DNA of 64,000 nucleotides from Marsupella aquatica (taxonomy: Eukaryota > Marchantiophyta). Below, piece after piece: positions 9,634-33,200 of the stretch (the stretch's first letter is position 1; each line of letters starts with the position of its first letter). The stretch lies in contig OZ316895.1 of assembly GCA_973895155.1 (NCBI GenBank), positions 21,080,001-21,144,000 on the forward strand, in the 5' to 3' direction. The notes under the pieces were generated by a model. That model did not search any database. It was not told the DNA's origin and saw nothing but the letters and a program-made list of their open reading frames with translations. The position numbers and the translations under genes were made by a program.

Positions 9634-12333
9634 TTCTTTACCCGTTCACTCGACAAGAAGCGAAGATGGAGAAGAACCTCATCCTCAATTGGTTGAGGTG
9701 GGACCAGTTCAGCAGAATGGTGCGTGCTTAAAATCCAATGTAGGGCTGCATCATATCTTGAAGGACTTAAAATGGAGTTCAAGTCTCGATGAAAGGCGAC
9801 ACCAAGATCAGGGAAATGATTTGATTATCAAGCAACCACAGCTCTCTTGGCTTCAGCAGTATGTCACTTTCTACCGGCTTCACATGGCCTATTTTCTTGT
9901 GTTGGGAGGTCTGGGAGCGCTTGGAATTTACGTTCTCCCTTTGTCTGATTCGAGCCGATTAAGCTTTGTGGATGCCATTTACACATCGTTCTCAGCAATG
10001 TGCGGTACAGGATTTCAAACCGTGAGGTCGCAAGACCTCACATGGAGCCATAACTTTGTCATTTTGATATTGATGAACTTGGGAGCACCAGTGCTTGTCT
10101 CCCTATTACCTCTGTATGTTCGGAGGTTCTACTTCCACCTGTGCGTCAAACAAATAAACCAAGGACGTTGCAGCAAGCTTCAAGGCAAACATGTGCATCT
10201 GACTAAGACTGTAAAACTTGAGCTCACTTCTGATGGGGACCTAGTTGAACAAGAGGTAGGACAAAAGGAACTCTCGTCATCTTCCTTTGATGGGCATTCT
10301 GAAGGTAGTACTAAAACGTTTCCCGTCGAGGTTGATCGTAGAAATGTGGAGGATGTCGAAGATGATCAGAAGCATAACATTCATATAGAACATGACGATG
10401 AGAACTGGGGGATATTGGTGGATGCTGAGCAAGCGTTGAGAACATTGGAATACAGAGCCCTTATGACGTTATCGCGGTTGGTCATTTGTTTCTTCTTTGG
10501 GGCTCAGATCATAGGTTTCCTATTGGGGGCCATTTATTTCTTTGGGTCTCCAGGTGACGCCAACACTGCAAAAACGATGGACATAAATCCAACAATCTTT
10601 GCGTTTTTCACTGCGGTCTCCACATTCACAAACGGAGGCTACAACATAAACAATGATGGAATGTTGCCTTTCCAAAAGTCTAGCTTTCTTTTGATCTTAT
10701 ATACTGTTTTGGCATCACTTGGGAACACAATGTACGCTCCATTCTTGCGACTTTTGGTCTGGATTGGCTATCATTCGGTTGGGGAGAAAAGTAAGGTAGT
10801 TTACAAGTACCTGCTTCGCCATCCACGAAGATGTTTTACCAACTTGTTTCCAAGGTCTCACACAGTCTGGCTAGTTTTCATCTTCATTGCCTGCACCAGC
10901 ATCCAACTGATCTTCTTATGCACATTGGAGTGGGATCAAGCCTTGGGTGGCATGACCACACTTGACAAACTGATTGCAGGAGTCTATCAGACAGTAGGTA
11001 CTCGAAATGCAGGTGGGAATGTCATCAACCTCTATCGAATTGCACCTGCAATATTATTTGTCTTTGTAGTCATGATGTAAGTACAACTTGATACCCTTGG
11101 ATTGTTTTGTCATCCTGTTGTTCTTTATATTTGCTCTTTATCTCGTCACTCCGAGCAATATAATGTGGTTTCAGTGGCAATTGCTTCATGCGGTTACCTT
11201 TAAGTAACTAACAGGTTCTTAGTGGTGTTGTTATCGACTGCAGGTACATATCAGCTTACCCAAATTTCTTGTCGCTACAGACAAGTGAGGATAACTATGA
11301 TGATACAGAACTCTCAGCGCCATCTACCTACAAGGAGAAGATGTATCCCAGCCAATGGCGAAACATTGTGGTTATACAATCCAGGAGACTCCTTGCAAGG
11401 GACACCAGCTATTTATTCTTTGCAATTCTCTTTTTGTGTCTATCAGAGAACGCAAGGATCAAAAGGGACCCATTGAACTTCTCTATTTTTAACATTGTCT
11501 TTGAAGTAATCAGGTTAGCAATAATGAGCCTTCTTCTCTCTCGATGGATTTCTAATACAAATGGCACTCATGTGTTGGCAACAAAAATCAGAAGTTTTCT
11601 TCATTTGTCTGTACTCTCTTTGCTTTTGGTCTCTATCATTTAGGTTGGGTGGATGTTTTACCATGCTGAGATTGCAAAATAGGTATCGTTTGTGTGAGAT
11701 TCGTTGAAGATCTCAATGATGCAGATTCTAAATGATGGCCGGGGCTTAGATTAAATTTATGCGATTACTGAGTTCAACAAAACGTATGTGAAGGGTAAGG
11801 GAGAAATCTACAAGATGGGCAAGACAATTTCCATGACTTCATGCAACTGAAAGGAACTTGGACCAGTGCTTAATTGATCGACCACATCAGAGCGTTTTCT
11901 AACAAGTATCTTGATCTTGGTTCCTTGCAGTGCATATGGCAGCATTGGGTTATCAATTGGCTACCATTGTGATCTAGAGATTGACAAGACCAGTCCCTGT
12001 GAGAAAGTGCCTTACAGCTTCTCCGGTACTTGGACCTCTACAGGGAAGTTGATTGTGGTTGTAATTATGTTCTTAGGCCGGCACCGAGGTCTGCCTGATA
12101 ATATCGACTCTGCCATTCAGTTACCTGCAACTAAGCCTGCAGCACCAACTCAGCCACAAACACCACGGAGGTCCTTTCTTGGCTTCTCCTTCTCCAATGC
12201 GTTCTCTATCGATTCACTTCCTAGGTCCCCATGTACACTATCCTCAATAACTTCAATTTTAGACTATCGCCATCTTAGATTTGCAATCTTGTATTACAGA
12301 ATGTTTTTCCGAGATCAAAACCTTGCAGTGTAG
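9605..12333 (+). CDS. HKT: HKT-family high-affinity K+/Na+ transporter
   Basis: Three exons, 9605-11076, 11244-11513 and 11931-12333, join in phase to 714 residues. HKT proteins move K+ and/or Na+ across the plasma membrane and consist of four membrane-pore-membrane (MPM) repeats. The first membrane helix is near residues 90-113. The four pore loops are visible: CGTGFQTV (133-140), TNGGYN (342-347), TRNAGG (466-471) and SAYGSIGLS (581-589). Each has a glycine at the likely filter position (136, 345, 470, 587). Both introns lie between or at the edges of the third and fourth MPM repeats, as I recall for plant HKT genes. A long hydrophilic, acidic insert (about 190-275) separates the first and second repeats, and a proline/serine-rich tail follows residue 640. 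At 714 residues it is longer than typical angiosperm HKTs (about 500-550), mainly because of the N-terminal region, this insert and the tail. Two adjacent ATGs open the frame; the first is used here. Confidence 0.94.
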
Positions 12334-12984
12334 TAGCCAGTGCACTTCTTGTATCACCTGGCTCGGTTCAATTCGTAGCGTTTATGTTAGAGTTACTTTC
12401 CATTTGATGCTTCTTTTTCCTTTGGAAGCAGAAAATCCGCAGAGCCCTTGATTTCAGATTCTATGTGTTCTCGTTGTATGAGGGGACATTTATGTGAAGT
12501 CCTAGAAACAAACTTTTGCATCCCACTCCAATACTTGGATATCCCTCCTGCGAGATCCCATTTACAACTTTTCCATGGTCACTTTTGTCTCGTAGTTTAC
12601 TAACCGGGGATCCTCATGCAAGAATTCTTGAGTTTTTTCATTGTCATGTATCTCATACGAAATATGCTGTTTGCTGGAGCCCACAATCAACTGTTGTATG
12701 GACTGATGCATATATTCATTGCTAATATAGCCTACAATTCACCAGCTGGAGGAAACCCAAGTGCAGGAAGGGGAAAATGAGAATAAGCACGTGCTAAGTG
12801 ATAGTTTGCAATGACGAAGAATCGCTTCTGCAAGCACTCTCGTTGCTCAGTTCATTTAAAACTCAAAAACCCAAAAGTATTAATGGAAATGGGGACTTTG
12901 CCCAAGATAACTAAGCTCTTCATATTTGCGCTTTTCCTGCTGGATTTCGGTGCTCTTTGACCTCTATTTATCGTATGAAAGCTC
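12334..12984. other. 3' flank of HKT, intergenic
   Basis: AT-leaning sequence after the HKT stop, presumably including its 3' UTR. I see no exon or repeat that I can name. No polyadenylation signal stands out. Confidence 0.4.
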
Positions 12985-13191
12985 ATGGTCGTAGACCACA
13001 GTTCTGGCAGAAGGTGCGAGGAGTACATGACAGAGGCTGCGCTCACAATGCCCACACAACTCCAGCAACTAGCCCAGAGGCTCTCCCCGGACTTCATGAG
13101 GCAGTGGAATGACATTGAATGTGTTAGTGAGCTTGGGAAAAGAGTAGAAAGTTCGGTAATTCGAGAAACTCTGAACAGTACCCACATCTAG
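12985..13191 (+). CDS. Unassigned small ORF
   Basis: A 68-codon frame starting ATGGTCGTAGACCAC. The middle is glutamine/leucine-rich and helix-like (MPTQLQQLAQRLSPDFMRQW) and has balanced composition, so it could be an exon or gene relic. An overlapping frame on the opposite strand is longer but cysteine/serine-rich and looks artefactual. No motif, no neighbours that would join as exons; function unknown. Confidence 0.18.
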   Translation: MVVDHSSGRRCEEYMTEAALTMPTQLQQLAQRLSPDFMRQWNDIECVSELGKRVESSVIRETLNSTHI

Positions 13192-13785
13192 TGCTCTGGT
13201 CCCGAATCAATTTGTTGACATTCTTGGAAAAAGACCAATTGTTAAAGATGACAATGAGGTCTGCACCAAATGGAGTAGAGTGGACTTCAAGAGCTGCAGA
13301 GATTAACTTGGACACGAGTCATTCTCGTAGTGTACACTCTAGTGACAAAAAATAGCTAATGATTTGGAGCTGATCAATTCCAATTCAATATTATCTGATA
13401 TCAAATTGTTGTATGGCGCTTCTGTATGTCTGATTCATTCGATGTTCAACTTCAAGAGAGAGACAACCTGCAAACGAGAGACACATTTCCGATTCTTGCA
13501 TACATTTTCTTCATGTGATGGATGAGTGACCAACTTCAACAACGTGGTACAGCTCGTGCTTGGGGGCCCAGCGTAGGTGCAACAAAGTGACATGCAAATC
13601 GTCCAAGAATTGCCTCATGTGAGAGTTGGGGTGGCTTTACAAGAACTTGGGACCACAAATGGTCACCGGTCACCCATTGCAAACGTAAGGTCCATTTCAT
13701 ATCTAAAGTTGGAATGCTTGAGCCCAAATGTGTAGGTTGGAGAAAATAAATGCAAGAGCCTGAATGGAATAGAAAATGAAAAAGC

Positions 13786-13960
13786 ATGGCCACATCAGCA
13801 AAGCACCCTTGAGGTCCATTCTTTAGACCACCTCAAGAGGTGGTGCATGTTTTTGATTAAAAAATGGCCACATAGGCAAAACACCCTTGGCCATTGGTTA
13901 GCCGACCCAAGAGGTGGTCTAAGTTTTTGATATAAGGGCCAGGCCACATCAGCAAAACAG
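13786..13960. repeat. About 78-bp degenerate tandem repeat
   Basis: The phrase GGCCACATCAGCAAA (or ...ATAGGCAAA) recurs at about 13788, 13866 and 13943, each time following or followed by an AAGAGGTGGT block and a 'tttttgat' tail; the third copy is partial. The first copy includes an 8-bp inverted repeat, ACCACCTC-AA-GAGGTGGT, at 13827-13844. It looks like a small satellite or a decayed element. Confidence 0.75.
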
Positions 13961-14930
13961 GGTCCACTGGTAGGTGACTAGGGTCAGTGGTATTGCCAGA
14001 TTGTGCCCCCAAGTTCATGTAGAGTGAGGTCTGGTCAGTTCCCACACTTGAATGGGTAACATTGCATCTCACCCCAAAGAAAAAAAAGTGTCTGGACTTT
14101 TAGTTGTTGTAAAGCCCCCCTTGTAAAGACTCCCTTATGCACATTCCAGTCACTGAAAATGTGAGACTCTTGTGTTAGGGTACCTTTTGCCATGTTCCCC
14201 ACAATGGGGAGACAGAAGAAGGGACACATTCATCGCTCTTCTAGAATGTTGGAACCAAAAACATCTACTCTAGTACATTTTGCATCACAATCACAAACAT
14301 AAGTTTATTCTCTTTCTTCCACAGTAATTTCTAGAGTGCTTCATCAGTCTAGGGAGAGTTGTCTCTATATGGCAAAGTAACCAGCACATGGTACAGGGTG
14401 AGTTACTTTTAGGCCTCCAGTCAAGTACTCGGGGCAGCAAGTACACTATGAAATTTGTTTTTTGCCTTCCCATAGTGCTCTGGGCTAAGTCACCAAGAGG
14501 ACCAGAGCCAAACCGCCCACACTCTGGGTGAAAGAGTGCAGGCGGGAGCACCATTGCAGAGCAGGAGTGAAGGGAAAGGTGAGGACTACAGAGTAGCAAC
14601 CATTGATTGAGCATGAGGATAAAATGTCCAAGAGAGGACAAACATGTGCACTGGGGAACAAGCTCTACGGCAAGAAGGTGTTACCAGGGTTTGACATATT
14701 TAACCCACCCTGTTTTTATCTCACTACCAGTTCTTTGAGTTAAGACACTAGCCTGAGTACCCGTTCCTTGAATGTAAATACATATAAGACCAAAAAAGCC
14801 TTGACAGAAAAAGGCCTTGCAAAAGAATCTATGCTGGTTCCCTTTATCTTTGCCCCCATCTCTGTTTTTGGTATGCCCTCCACTTTCGATAATGTCCTTA
14901 TTAGTTTTGTCTTTATCTTACTGTCAAGAG

Positions 14931-15152
14931 GCGTCACTCTAGAAATCTAGACCCCACCTCTAGCTTTTGTTTGCAATTAGATTCATAGCTTGCATTTGCG
15001 ATAACTCACTAACCATGCTCATCCATTTTCTCACCATCTCCGCGTCACTCTAGAAATCTAGACCCCACCTCTAGCTTTTGTTTGCAATTAGATTCATAGC
15101 TTGCATTTGCAATAACTCACTAACCATGCTCACCCATTTTCTCACCATCTCC
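14931..15152. repeat. 111-bp direct tandem duplication
   Basis: Two adjacent, nearly identical copies (14931-15041 and 15042-15152) begin GCGTCACTCTAGAAATCTAG and end CTCACCATCTCC. By eye they differ at only two or three bases, so the duplication is young. A related phrase, CTAGACCCCAACTCTAGCTT, occurs at about 63354-63373, so the unit comes from a dispersed repeat. Confidence 0.92.
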
Positions 15153-15767
15153 AGTTATGAAAACCTCTAAATTGCCCTACCATTTTGATCCATTTCATAA
15201 AGCTTGATAGTAAAACAATGATTTTTTAAAAGACCCTCATGAGAACTGTTTTACAAATTCCCTGGCTCCACATGCAGGATGTCAGCATTTTTTGTCACAA
15301 CCAAGGACATCTAAGTTTGTGGCAATACACAAACAGGACAGTGTGTGTTTGACTCAAGGCTGGCAAAAATGGTTAGATCATGAACCATAAGAACTGCCTG
15401 TAACAACAAAAAACATGGTTGAAAAAACAACCACATAAAAAATCATCACATCTTTTAGATCAATGGGTGAGATTAGATATTGATGATTACAGATCACAAT
15501 CCCGATCACAATGTGCGCATTGAACTGATGGTACTTTAGTTGTCAAGTGTGCTTTTTGAGTTTTCATGGACGGTGGTGTTTCTATGTTACTAGGGTATGC
15601 TATGATACTAATTTGCATCAAAATAAATTTTCAGCCATAACTTTCTTGTCTAAATTCTGATTGGGCCCAGGGCTGGGCATAAATTGTTGATGCTGTTGCC
15701 TAGCTTGGGGACTTATTCACCATAAAGTTGAAAGTAAAATGGATTTCCCAAGTTTAGTACAATCAGA

Positions 15768-15823
15768 TGAAAGAGAAGGGAAAAAAAAAGTAAAAGGAGG
15801 GAGGGGGAGGGGGGGGGGGGGGG
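15768..15823. repeat. Purine tract ending in a 15-base poly-G run
   Basis: An almost pure A/G stretch that ends in 15 consecutive G at 15809-15823. Several G-runs in the same strand make a G-quadruplex or triplex possible in principle. It may also be a place where the assembly length is uncertain. Confidence 0.85.
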
Positions 15824-16191
15824 TCGGGGCAAAAAAATGAAATAAAATGCTGCTACTTGACATAAAACAATTTGGAGGATTCAGTTTGTATCCACACAGA
15901 ACTAATACTGAATCATTAGTGAAAAACTGCACCTAGGAGGCAATTAGTTTGCAAGCAACTATTTTCTGCAACTTACTGACACAACTATGACTTAGTGCAA
16001 AATGTCAATGGCTCTCGACAGTTTTGAATTGGGCCACCATGGATTGCTAGACAACTTCATTGCATATGAGCTGCTTCCCCATCCCCAAGCTCTCCCATGA
16101 TCAGGCCCAATCACGGGATGCTATTGGCACCATCAATAGTCTCAGATGTAACCCCCTCGAAAGTTGGGTTTCTTGGCCTCCCCTGCGTGCT

Positions 16192-16238
16192 ACCTCCAAG
16201 GCTCAACCTCCAAGGCTCAACCTCCAAGGCTCAACCTC
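16192..16238. repeat. 15-bp repeat, three copies
   Basis: The phrase ACCTCCAAGGCTCA is repeated three times head to tail at a 15-bp spacing, followed by a partial fourth. This is a simple minisatellite. Confidence 0.9.
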
Positions 16239-17010
16239 ATCACTTCTCTGCCTGCCCCTTCACACCCTTCACACCCAGATGACACAAACATGATAATGCT
16301 GGTTTGTGTAATCTCACAAACAAAGTGTGTTGTGTTTGTGACTTTTGCAAACCCAATTTGGCCTATTTGTGGCCTCTTGTGCCCAACGAGGGTTCACCCT
16401 ATGTAAGCCAGGGGTTAGTTGCTGGACTCACACAATATCTGGTCATTGGTGGCTGACTTTGATCCATTCCCGGCCCAAGGTTTTTAACTGCCGCAATCAT
16501 GGACTCCATTTGACAGCTTCTGGCACTGTGGCGGTGTGTGTGTGCTCTGGCCCCTTGGGTTGTGGTTTTCTCTGTGCCCCATTGATTTTTACTATGGAGG
16601 TCTTTGAATACCCTAGCCAGGCCATTCTAGTCTTTTCTTCAAAAGGGAGAGAAAAAATTAAAAGACATACATAGCCTAAGCCTTAGAGTGAAGCCATGGG
16701 CCATAACTTATCTGATTGGCTGAACTTTGTTGAGTAGTTGTGATGGGGGCCCAAAAATGGCCCAAGACGTATTTGTCAGAAAATACATAGTTCCAATACT
16801 TTTGCCCCAGTATTTTGGTCTGCCATACTTTTTGTCTCTGCTAGTATTTTTTTCCCAGTTCCTTAATGTATGTATTACAGCATGGGACAAAACTAGATGA
16901 GAGGAGCATTTAATATTTTGTTTCTGTCTAGAGTGTCACAGTTGAAATATTCAATGTTTATAAACACAAGTTCAGCCTTTGTGACCCAACCCTTTTTGGT
17001 CCAGGGCGTA

Positions 17011-17038
17011 TATTTAAACTATGCTATTTAAACTATGC
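17011..17038. repeat. 14-bp tandem repeat upstream of NRPC1
   Basis: TATTTAAACTATGC occurs twice in direct succession. TATTTAAA resembles a TATA box, but it sits about 620 bp before the NRPC1 start codon, so a promoter role would need a long leader. Confidence 0.7.
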
Positions 17039-17162
17039 TTGTGAGTAAGGACGGCCGGGGAGTCTGGGTAGAGAAAGTTCATGTATGGGTTTGAGGGTCT
17101 AGGTTTTGAGTTTCAAGGGATTGTTCCTATGGAACTCGTTCCTTAATACTGGTCACTGAAAT

Positions 17163-17171
17163 TTAGGGTTT
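17163..17171 (-). promoter_or_regulatory. Telo-box in the NRPC1 5' region
   Basis: TTAGGGTTT, the reverse complement of AAACCCTAA, lies about 480 bp before the NRPC1 ATG. Telo-boxes are established promoter elements of plant genes for ribosomal proteins and the translation/RNA-synthesis machinery. A 9-bp match can arise by chance; the gene context is what makes it plausible. Confidence 0.45.
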
Positions 17172-17653
17172 AACTTCTTCATAGAGGGTTTTTGAGTTGT
17201 CGAACTCAAGTCTTCTTCGCTGGGGTTTCATTGTTCTCGAAAATAGCTCTTTCAGAAGCCAAATTGAAAAGTCAATTCAATGCCGGATGAGTAGACCGGT
17301 GCGATTCGTCTGTCTGTTCACTGTTACGGCTGAATTGACACTCTTCGAATGTGAATTGAACTGAGCGGCGATGAGAATGAGCTCTCTAGCTGAAGAGGAG
17401 CTTCCTCGTTGCCCGAGGAGCTGAGAGAATTTTGGAACGGTAGATTGGCGGAGATGGAAATTTGCACTTACGGGCCACACCAGCTGGAACAATCACTATA
17501 ACCACAAATTCACTTCGTCCACCGCAATCGTTGATTTCGTGCCTTATGGTGGAAATTTCGATGCCCTGAGTCGATTTAGGGTCGACCAGTGGATCGGCAT
17601 AGATGGGGACGGCTCCTGGGGCTAGTGCCCCAGCAGCTGGAGTTCATCTTTCC

Positions 17654-28284
<10,631 letters not shown>

Positions 28285-30279
28285 GCAATATAATGAAGGG
28301 TAGCCCTCCGGAACGCCTGACAAAGGTGCCATATTCTGATGGGATTCTTGTATCAAGAAAGGTATGATCGATATCCTGCTGTGGATTCTACAGACTTTTA
28401 CGCAGGTCTCAGCGCTTCGAGAGTTATTTTGAATAGTTTTGTTTCTTGTAGCCAGCTTTGCAGTTTTTATTGCTTTTTGCTCTTGTTAAGTGTTTGAGAC
28501 TGGAGTCTTACATGTGTTTGCAGGATCATTCCCTTCATCTTTCAAATTCATTGGTCTGATTGATCAAACGCAGCAATTCAGTCCTTGGAAGGATACGCAC
28601 ATATCCTGATGAGAAGGAGTTTCCGGACTTGCAGCGAGATTGATCTATTCTGATTTTGACTTTTGGATGTGATTGTGAGTACGTGAGTAACGTAAAAAAA
28701 GTTATAATGGTTCTTTTTAAGTCGCCCTGGTTGCAAAACTGCAACTCAGAAGTTCACCTCTGCCTATGAGTAGAGAAGGGAGTAAGACTTTTGTCGAATT
28801 TTGTTCAAATGGAAGTGAGAGACCGAGCTTTAAGTGGCAATGCAATCTGTGACTGCAGGAGCTCTATATAAGGAGACTTCACCCGTAAACTGGTGATCAT
28901 AAGTGTTCTTAATTTGGTGGCCCATTAAGCGATACCTCCTTTTTCAGTTACCATCCAAGTGGGGATTCGATTTAAATGGGAAAGGAATAAAGCTATCCCA
29001 TGACCCTTACATATGATGTAAGGTCATATGTAACGTCAATGAACAGCATGAAGATAGATGACGTGCATCGAGTCATGCTTCTCCCTCCAAACCAAGTGAA
29101 TGGTTAATTTAACTCGGGGCCACACTCTGTTTCTTCAGATCAAGTGGCAAAAGACGAATTGTTGGCAAAAGTGAAGTAAGCCCGGAACAACAGCGTGGGA
29201 GGAAATTAAAGAGACTACGAAAGACTACAGAAGTATGAAATGAATCAAAACGTTACGTGCAAGGCATTGAGTAATTACTCATCGGTTATCAAGAAGCAGG
29301 TAATAATGCGTCTTGAGCTGTCGCTGTTGCGCTGAAATTAGATCTGACTTTGTACTGTGACATCACATTTATCTTTGTTCAAGATCCCTCTAGCAACCAA
29401 TAGCTTGCAAACTTATGGTACAAAATGAACGGCCTGTAGGAGATGTACTTTATATACTGACACAAGCAGATAAAAACTTGTGAAGAATGGAAACGAAATT
29501 ATGAAAGGAGCCTCTTGCTAATAACCTAAATCTCACATATAGGAAACCTATCCTCCAATCGGGGGACTGTCCTCCAAGATTGATCCATATTTTGCATGAA
29601 CTATTGTTGTCCTGTCGAAAATTCAAGCCTTCCGGAGTGTATCAGTTGCTAGTGACTTCCCTTGAAAATGAATTCTAGAGTCATTTCAAAGTGTGATTAT
29701 GGAAGTTAGCCTTCCTATAATAACACTTTGATAGGGAGACAATTATGCACTTGACCATTTGTACAGGAAACTCCACATTAGGGTATTCCGAGTGCGTATC
29801 GTCTTACTGAATGTAGACTTTCTTGACCTCAACGTGCCTTGATTACTGTTTGGTTTTGTTTCTGTGAGAGGCCAGTGCAGTTTGTGCTCGGAAAGGATTC
29901 TTGTTTTAAGCGATCCATAACACGCATTTTAGATAAGAAATTTTATAGGACCATACGAATCTGAGGATCATAGCCGCTGTTTTGTGTGCAAGTCCTTGAC
30001 TACCTGATCTGACATAGGTCCATCATGATCTAGTAGTTCAACCTGAAATTGGTGGCAACTGTTTCTCATTTTGCTTGATTAACGTATTGGTACATTTATT
30101 CTCTTCCTTTTTGGGTAGAGATGTGATCGAGCTTGACAGCCCACACCTGTGAACAGAAGTGAAAGCCTCTTTGGTTTCACGCTCTGGTTGTGTGGCCAGT
30201 GAAGGATGGCTTATGGATTGTACATACCCTAAATGCTGTAGTTAAATTGCCTGCCATAAAAAGTTGTTCAATATGACCT
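28285..30279. other. 3' UTR of NRPC1 and intergenic spacer between convergent genes
   Basis: The sequence just after the NRPC1 stop has a possible 3' UTR intron (donor GTATGATC near 28361, acceptor near 28524). The rest is AT-leaning with no exon chain. NRPC1 (+) and the coiled-coil gene (-) converge here, so both 3' ends fall in this interval. Confidence 0.45.
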
Positions 30280-33200
30280 CTATCCCAACAAAATACCAGG
30301 ATGTTGTTTTCTGAAATCTTGGTTAAATATCATTCTGTCATATCCTAGCTGATTGTTCTGTTTTGCCACTTTCCTCCTCTCTAGTCTCGCTGCTTGAGCT
30401 TTGGCTGACAACTCAATAATTTCTTTCTCCACAGCTTTGTCTTTCTTAGCCAGCTCTTCCATTCGCTTCTGTGCTTCCTCCCCTGCTTTCTTCAGCCTTT
30501 CAATTTCCTCTCTTGCTTGTTGGATCATAGTCTTCTTAGCCTGCACCATGCCAAATCAACATCCCGGAGAAGTCAAATCACTTTTGCATGCTTTGAAGTG
30601 TACATCGCCAGAGATGCCAACATTTAGAAACAACCGGCTGACAACCAATGCTTAGGATACGATCTGATGATCATATTTCTGCCATAATGCGTGTCAGGGA
30701 TGACAGGGCAAGATAGACTGAACTAAGGGAGTGTCCTTACCTCAATCTGGTATTGAACTTTTGGATTTGTAACTGCAAGACGAGGCAGTTGCTTGTTGCA
30801 GATTTTCAAATCGTTGTTGTCCTCTTTGGCCTCTTTGTACAACAACTCCATGTGGTCTAAGAGGATCTTCAGTCTTAAAATCTCAGCAGCAACTGTGTCT
30901 CTCTCAACCTCAGTTTCCTGAGAAGAGATGGGGCAAATACATTCAAGCCCATATTGTGAGAGACTGTAGAAGTACTTCATCACTATCTCGTTCACAATAG
31001 CCAAACAGTTAAACCGTTACATAAATTATGAAACAATTGATTATACGAGTTCTGCCTATGGGAACACACGACAACAGTTTAAAACTTTAAATCTCATATG
31101 ATCTCTGCCACCATACAGAAGGGAAGAGCGAGGAAGCAAGACTGAGACTACAAAAATCCAGAGAAGACAATCCATGAAGATTTAACCCATTGAAACAAGA
31201 ATTCTATGAAGGCTGAACTTAAATCCAGTAGGGAGATTGCATGCATTCTGGTTAGAGTGATTTGTGGAGAGATGAATCCGTTATGGTGCTAGGGTTACTC
31301 ACTCTTGTATGTGTGGCACCAAGATCTTTGCGAAGTAGGGCAAGTTCTCCATACTTCCTTTCAGCAACAACATCTTCTAGAACATCAATTTGGGCTCCCA
31401 AACCTGCATTAGAAAATGTGGAAACATTATTACACACCTTTCAAAATGCAAGCATCGTCTAACTTGTCAGCTGAGATTCATAGAATTCCATGTAGATGAA
31501 AAGTAGTTGAAAATCCTTTCAATTATGTATTAGATCCTTCAACTCAATGAAGCCAAGCGATCTGCCCTGGGAAAGATTCTGCAAACTAAATAAGATTCAT
31601 CTAGTTACAATAAGGCGGAAATAGTGAATTTTGTATGAGTAGCAAGGTTCCATGATTATCCGGCAATCTCAACATGAAATAGAATGAAAGAATTCTTTCA
31701 GATGTAGATCCCATTCAAGCGAACTTCAAGCTTAACGAAATAAGCAGTCTGTAATGTATCTCCTTAAGGAACTTCCCCTTGAGCTCTTAAGACACAAGAA
31801 ATTTAGCCTTGCAAGGAAGGGCATTATGCAATTGACAGTTATAAGCTTTGATGGGGTCTCCATCCAAACCATTATGCTTAAATATCTGAGCTATGTGACA
31901 CCATACTCATGTCATCCGAGTCAAAACTGATATTTCCAGACTCCCCGTGTGAGCATAAGAATCATATTAGAGAACAAGATCTGGGATGGAGATCCCTTGC
32001 ATCCAAGAATTTTAACTCCAATGCACATACATTCAAAGAGGAGGAAAAGTATTCCAAACACACAAAGTTAAGGGTGAAAAAGAAAACAGAATCTACAAGC
32101 ACCATATTTACATTCAAATCCAGGAGACTGAGTGGCAAGGTCAGATTAGATCAGGTGAGTGAGGCCAGTGCCAGGTCAGTGTAGGCAAAAGACAGCCAGT
32201 AAACCAGAGTACAGTATAGGTCAATAGTACACTAAACAATAATAGCTTGATCTTGTGGTTTAAATGTAAACTTGACTAGTTGAGCATATATTCACCTCAA
32301 ATATCAAACTTACTTAATTAACTACCGGACTGTACTACACAGTTATGGGATAAATGTGAGGCATACACTTCATTTAAATCAATGACAATTACATCTAAAG
32401 TTATGTGACTCACGTGTATAATTTTACAATTTACATGCATAAATATATATGTAAATTTGTGTGAATCATAAATAAACACAGAAAACTCAATATACAAATG
32501 ATGTAAGACAGTATGAAAAAAAATACTCGCATTAATGGGGTTTGTGATAGCATCTAAGGTCTAACATAATCTCGGTGGAATGAAGGCGGCAAAACTATTC
32601 TCAAAAACAACTAGATTATAATGCTTCTTCTCAGATTCTATTCTTCATCTAAATTAATAGAAGAAACCCTTACTATATAGAAGTCGACATTTTCTTCCTA
32701 GTGTAGTGCGGGGTGTAGTGAATGTCTGAGTTCTACCTAGTAAGTGAGTGAGTACATTATTATGATCAATTGCTCTACACGCGTGCCTGCTTAACCATGG
32801 TCGAGGTTTGCAGTTTGTATGTTGAAAGCCAAGCAGGCTGGTTGGTTTAGTGTTAGCTTACTTGCATGCTTGCTTCATGCTGCTTCAATGCTCATTGCTT
32901 CATGCTGCTTCGACAATAGTCATCCAGTCCCTGCAGGCAATGACGAGCATGGCGCACCAAAAGACGCTTAACGAAGCTCGACAAAGGTCGCTGATGGTGA
33001 CTGTCCTTAATCAAAGTAGATAAACAGGCTGCAAGTATCGAGGTCTTCGTTTGAATATGCGAGAGATTGTATGGTGGGTGAACAATTTTTTGATTGAGAT
33101 GACATTTGCTTGGTCGCACATTAGGTGATAGTGTACATATAAGTGTCCTAGAATTCCAAGAATTACAGTTGACAATCTAGCACCTGTTTTAGATCATCTA

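Larger units (their letters stand above)
13192..17162. other. Intergenic region rich in local duplications
   Basis: No gene recognised on either strand. It holds a three-copy 78-bp repeat, a 111-bp tandem duplication, a long purine/poly-G tract, a 15-bp triplicate repeat and a 14-bp tandem repeat, each listed separately. The longer ORFs run through repeated or low-complexity sequence. Confidence 0.55.

Noticed and set aside
12852-13187. 111-codon ORF on the minus strand
   Set aside because: Serine/cysteine-rich mirror of the more protein-like plus-strand frame at 12985-13191; no motif.
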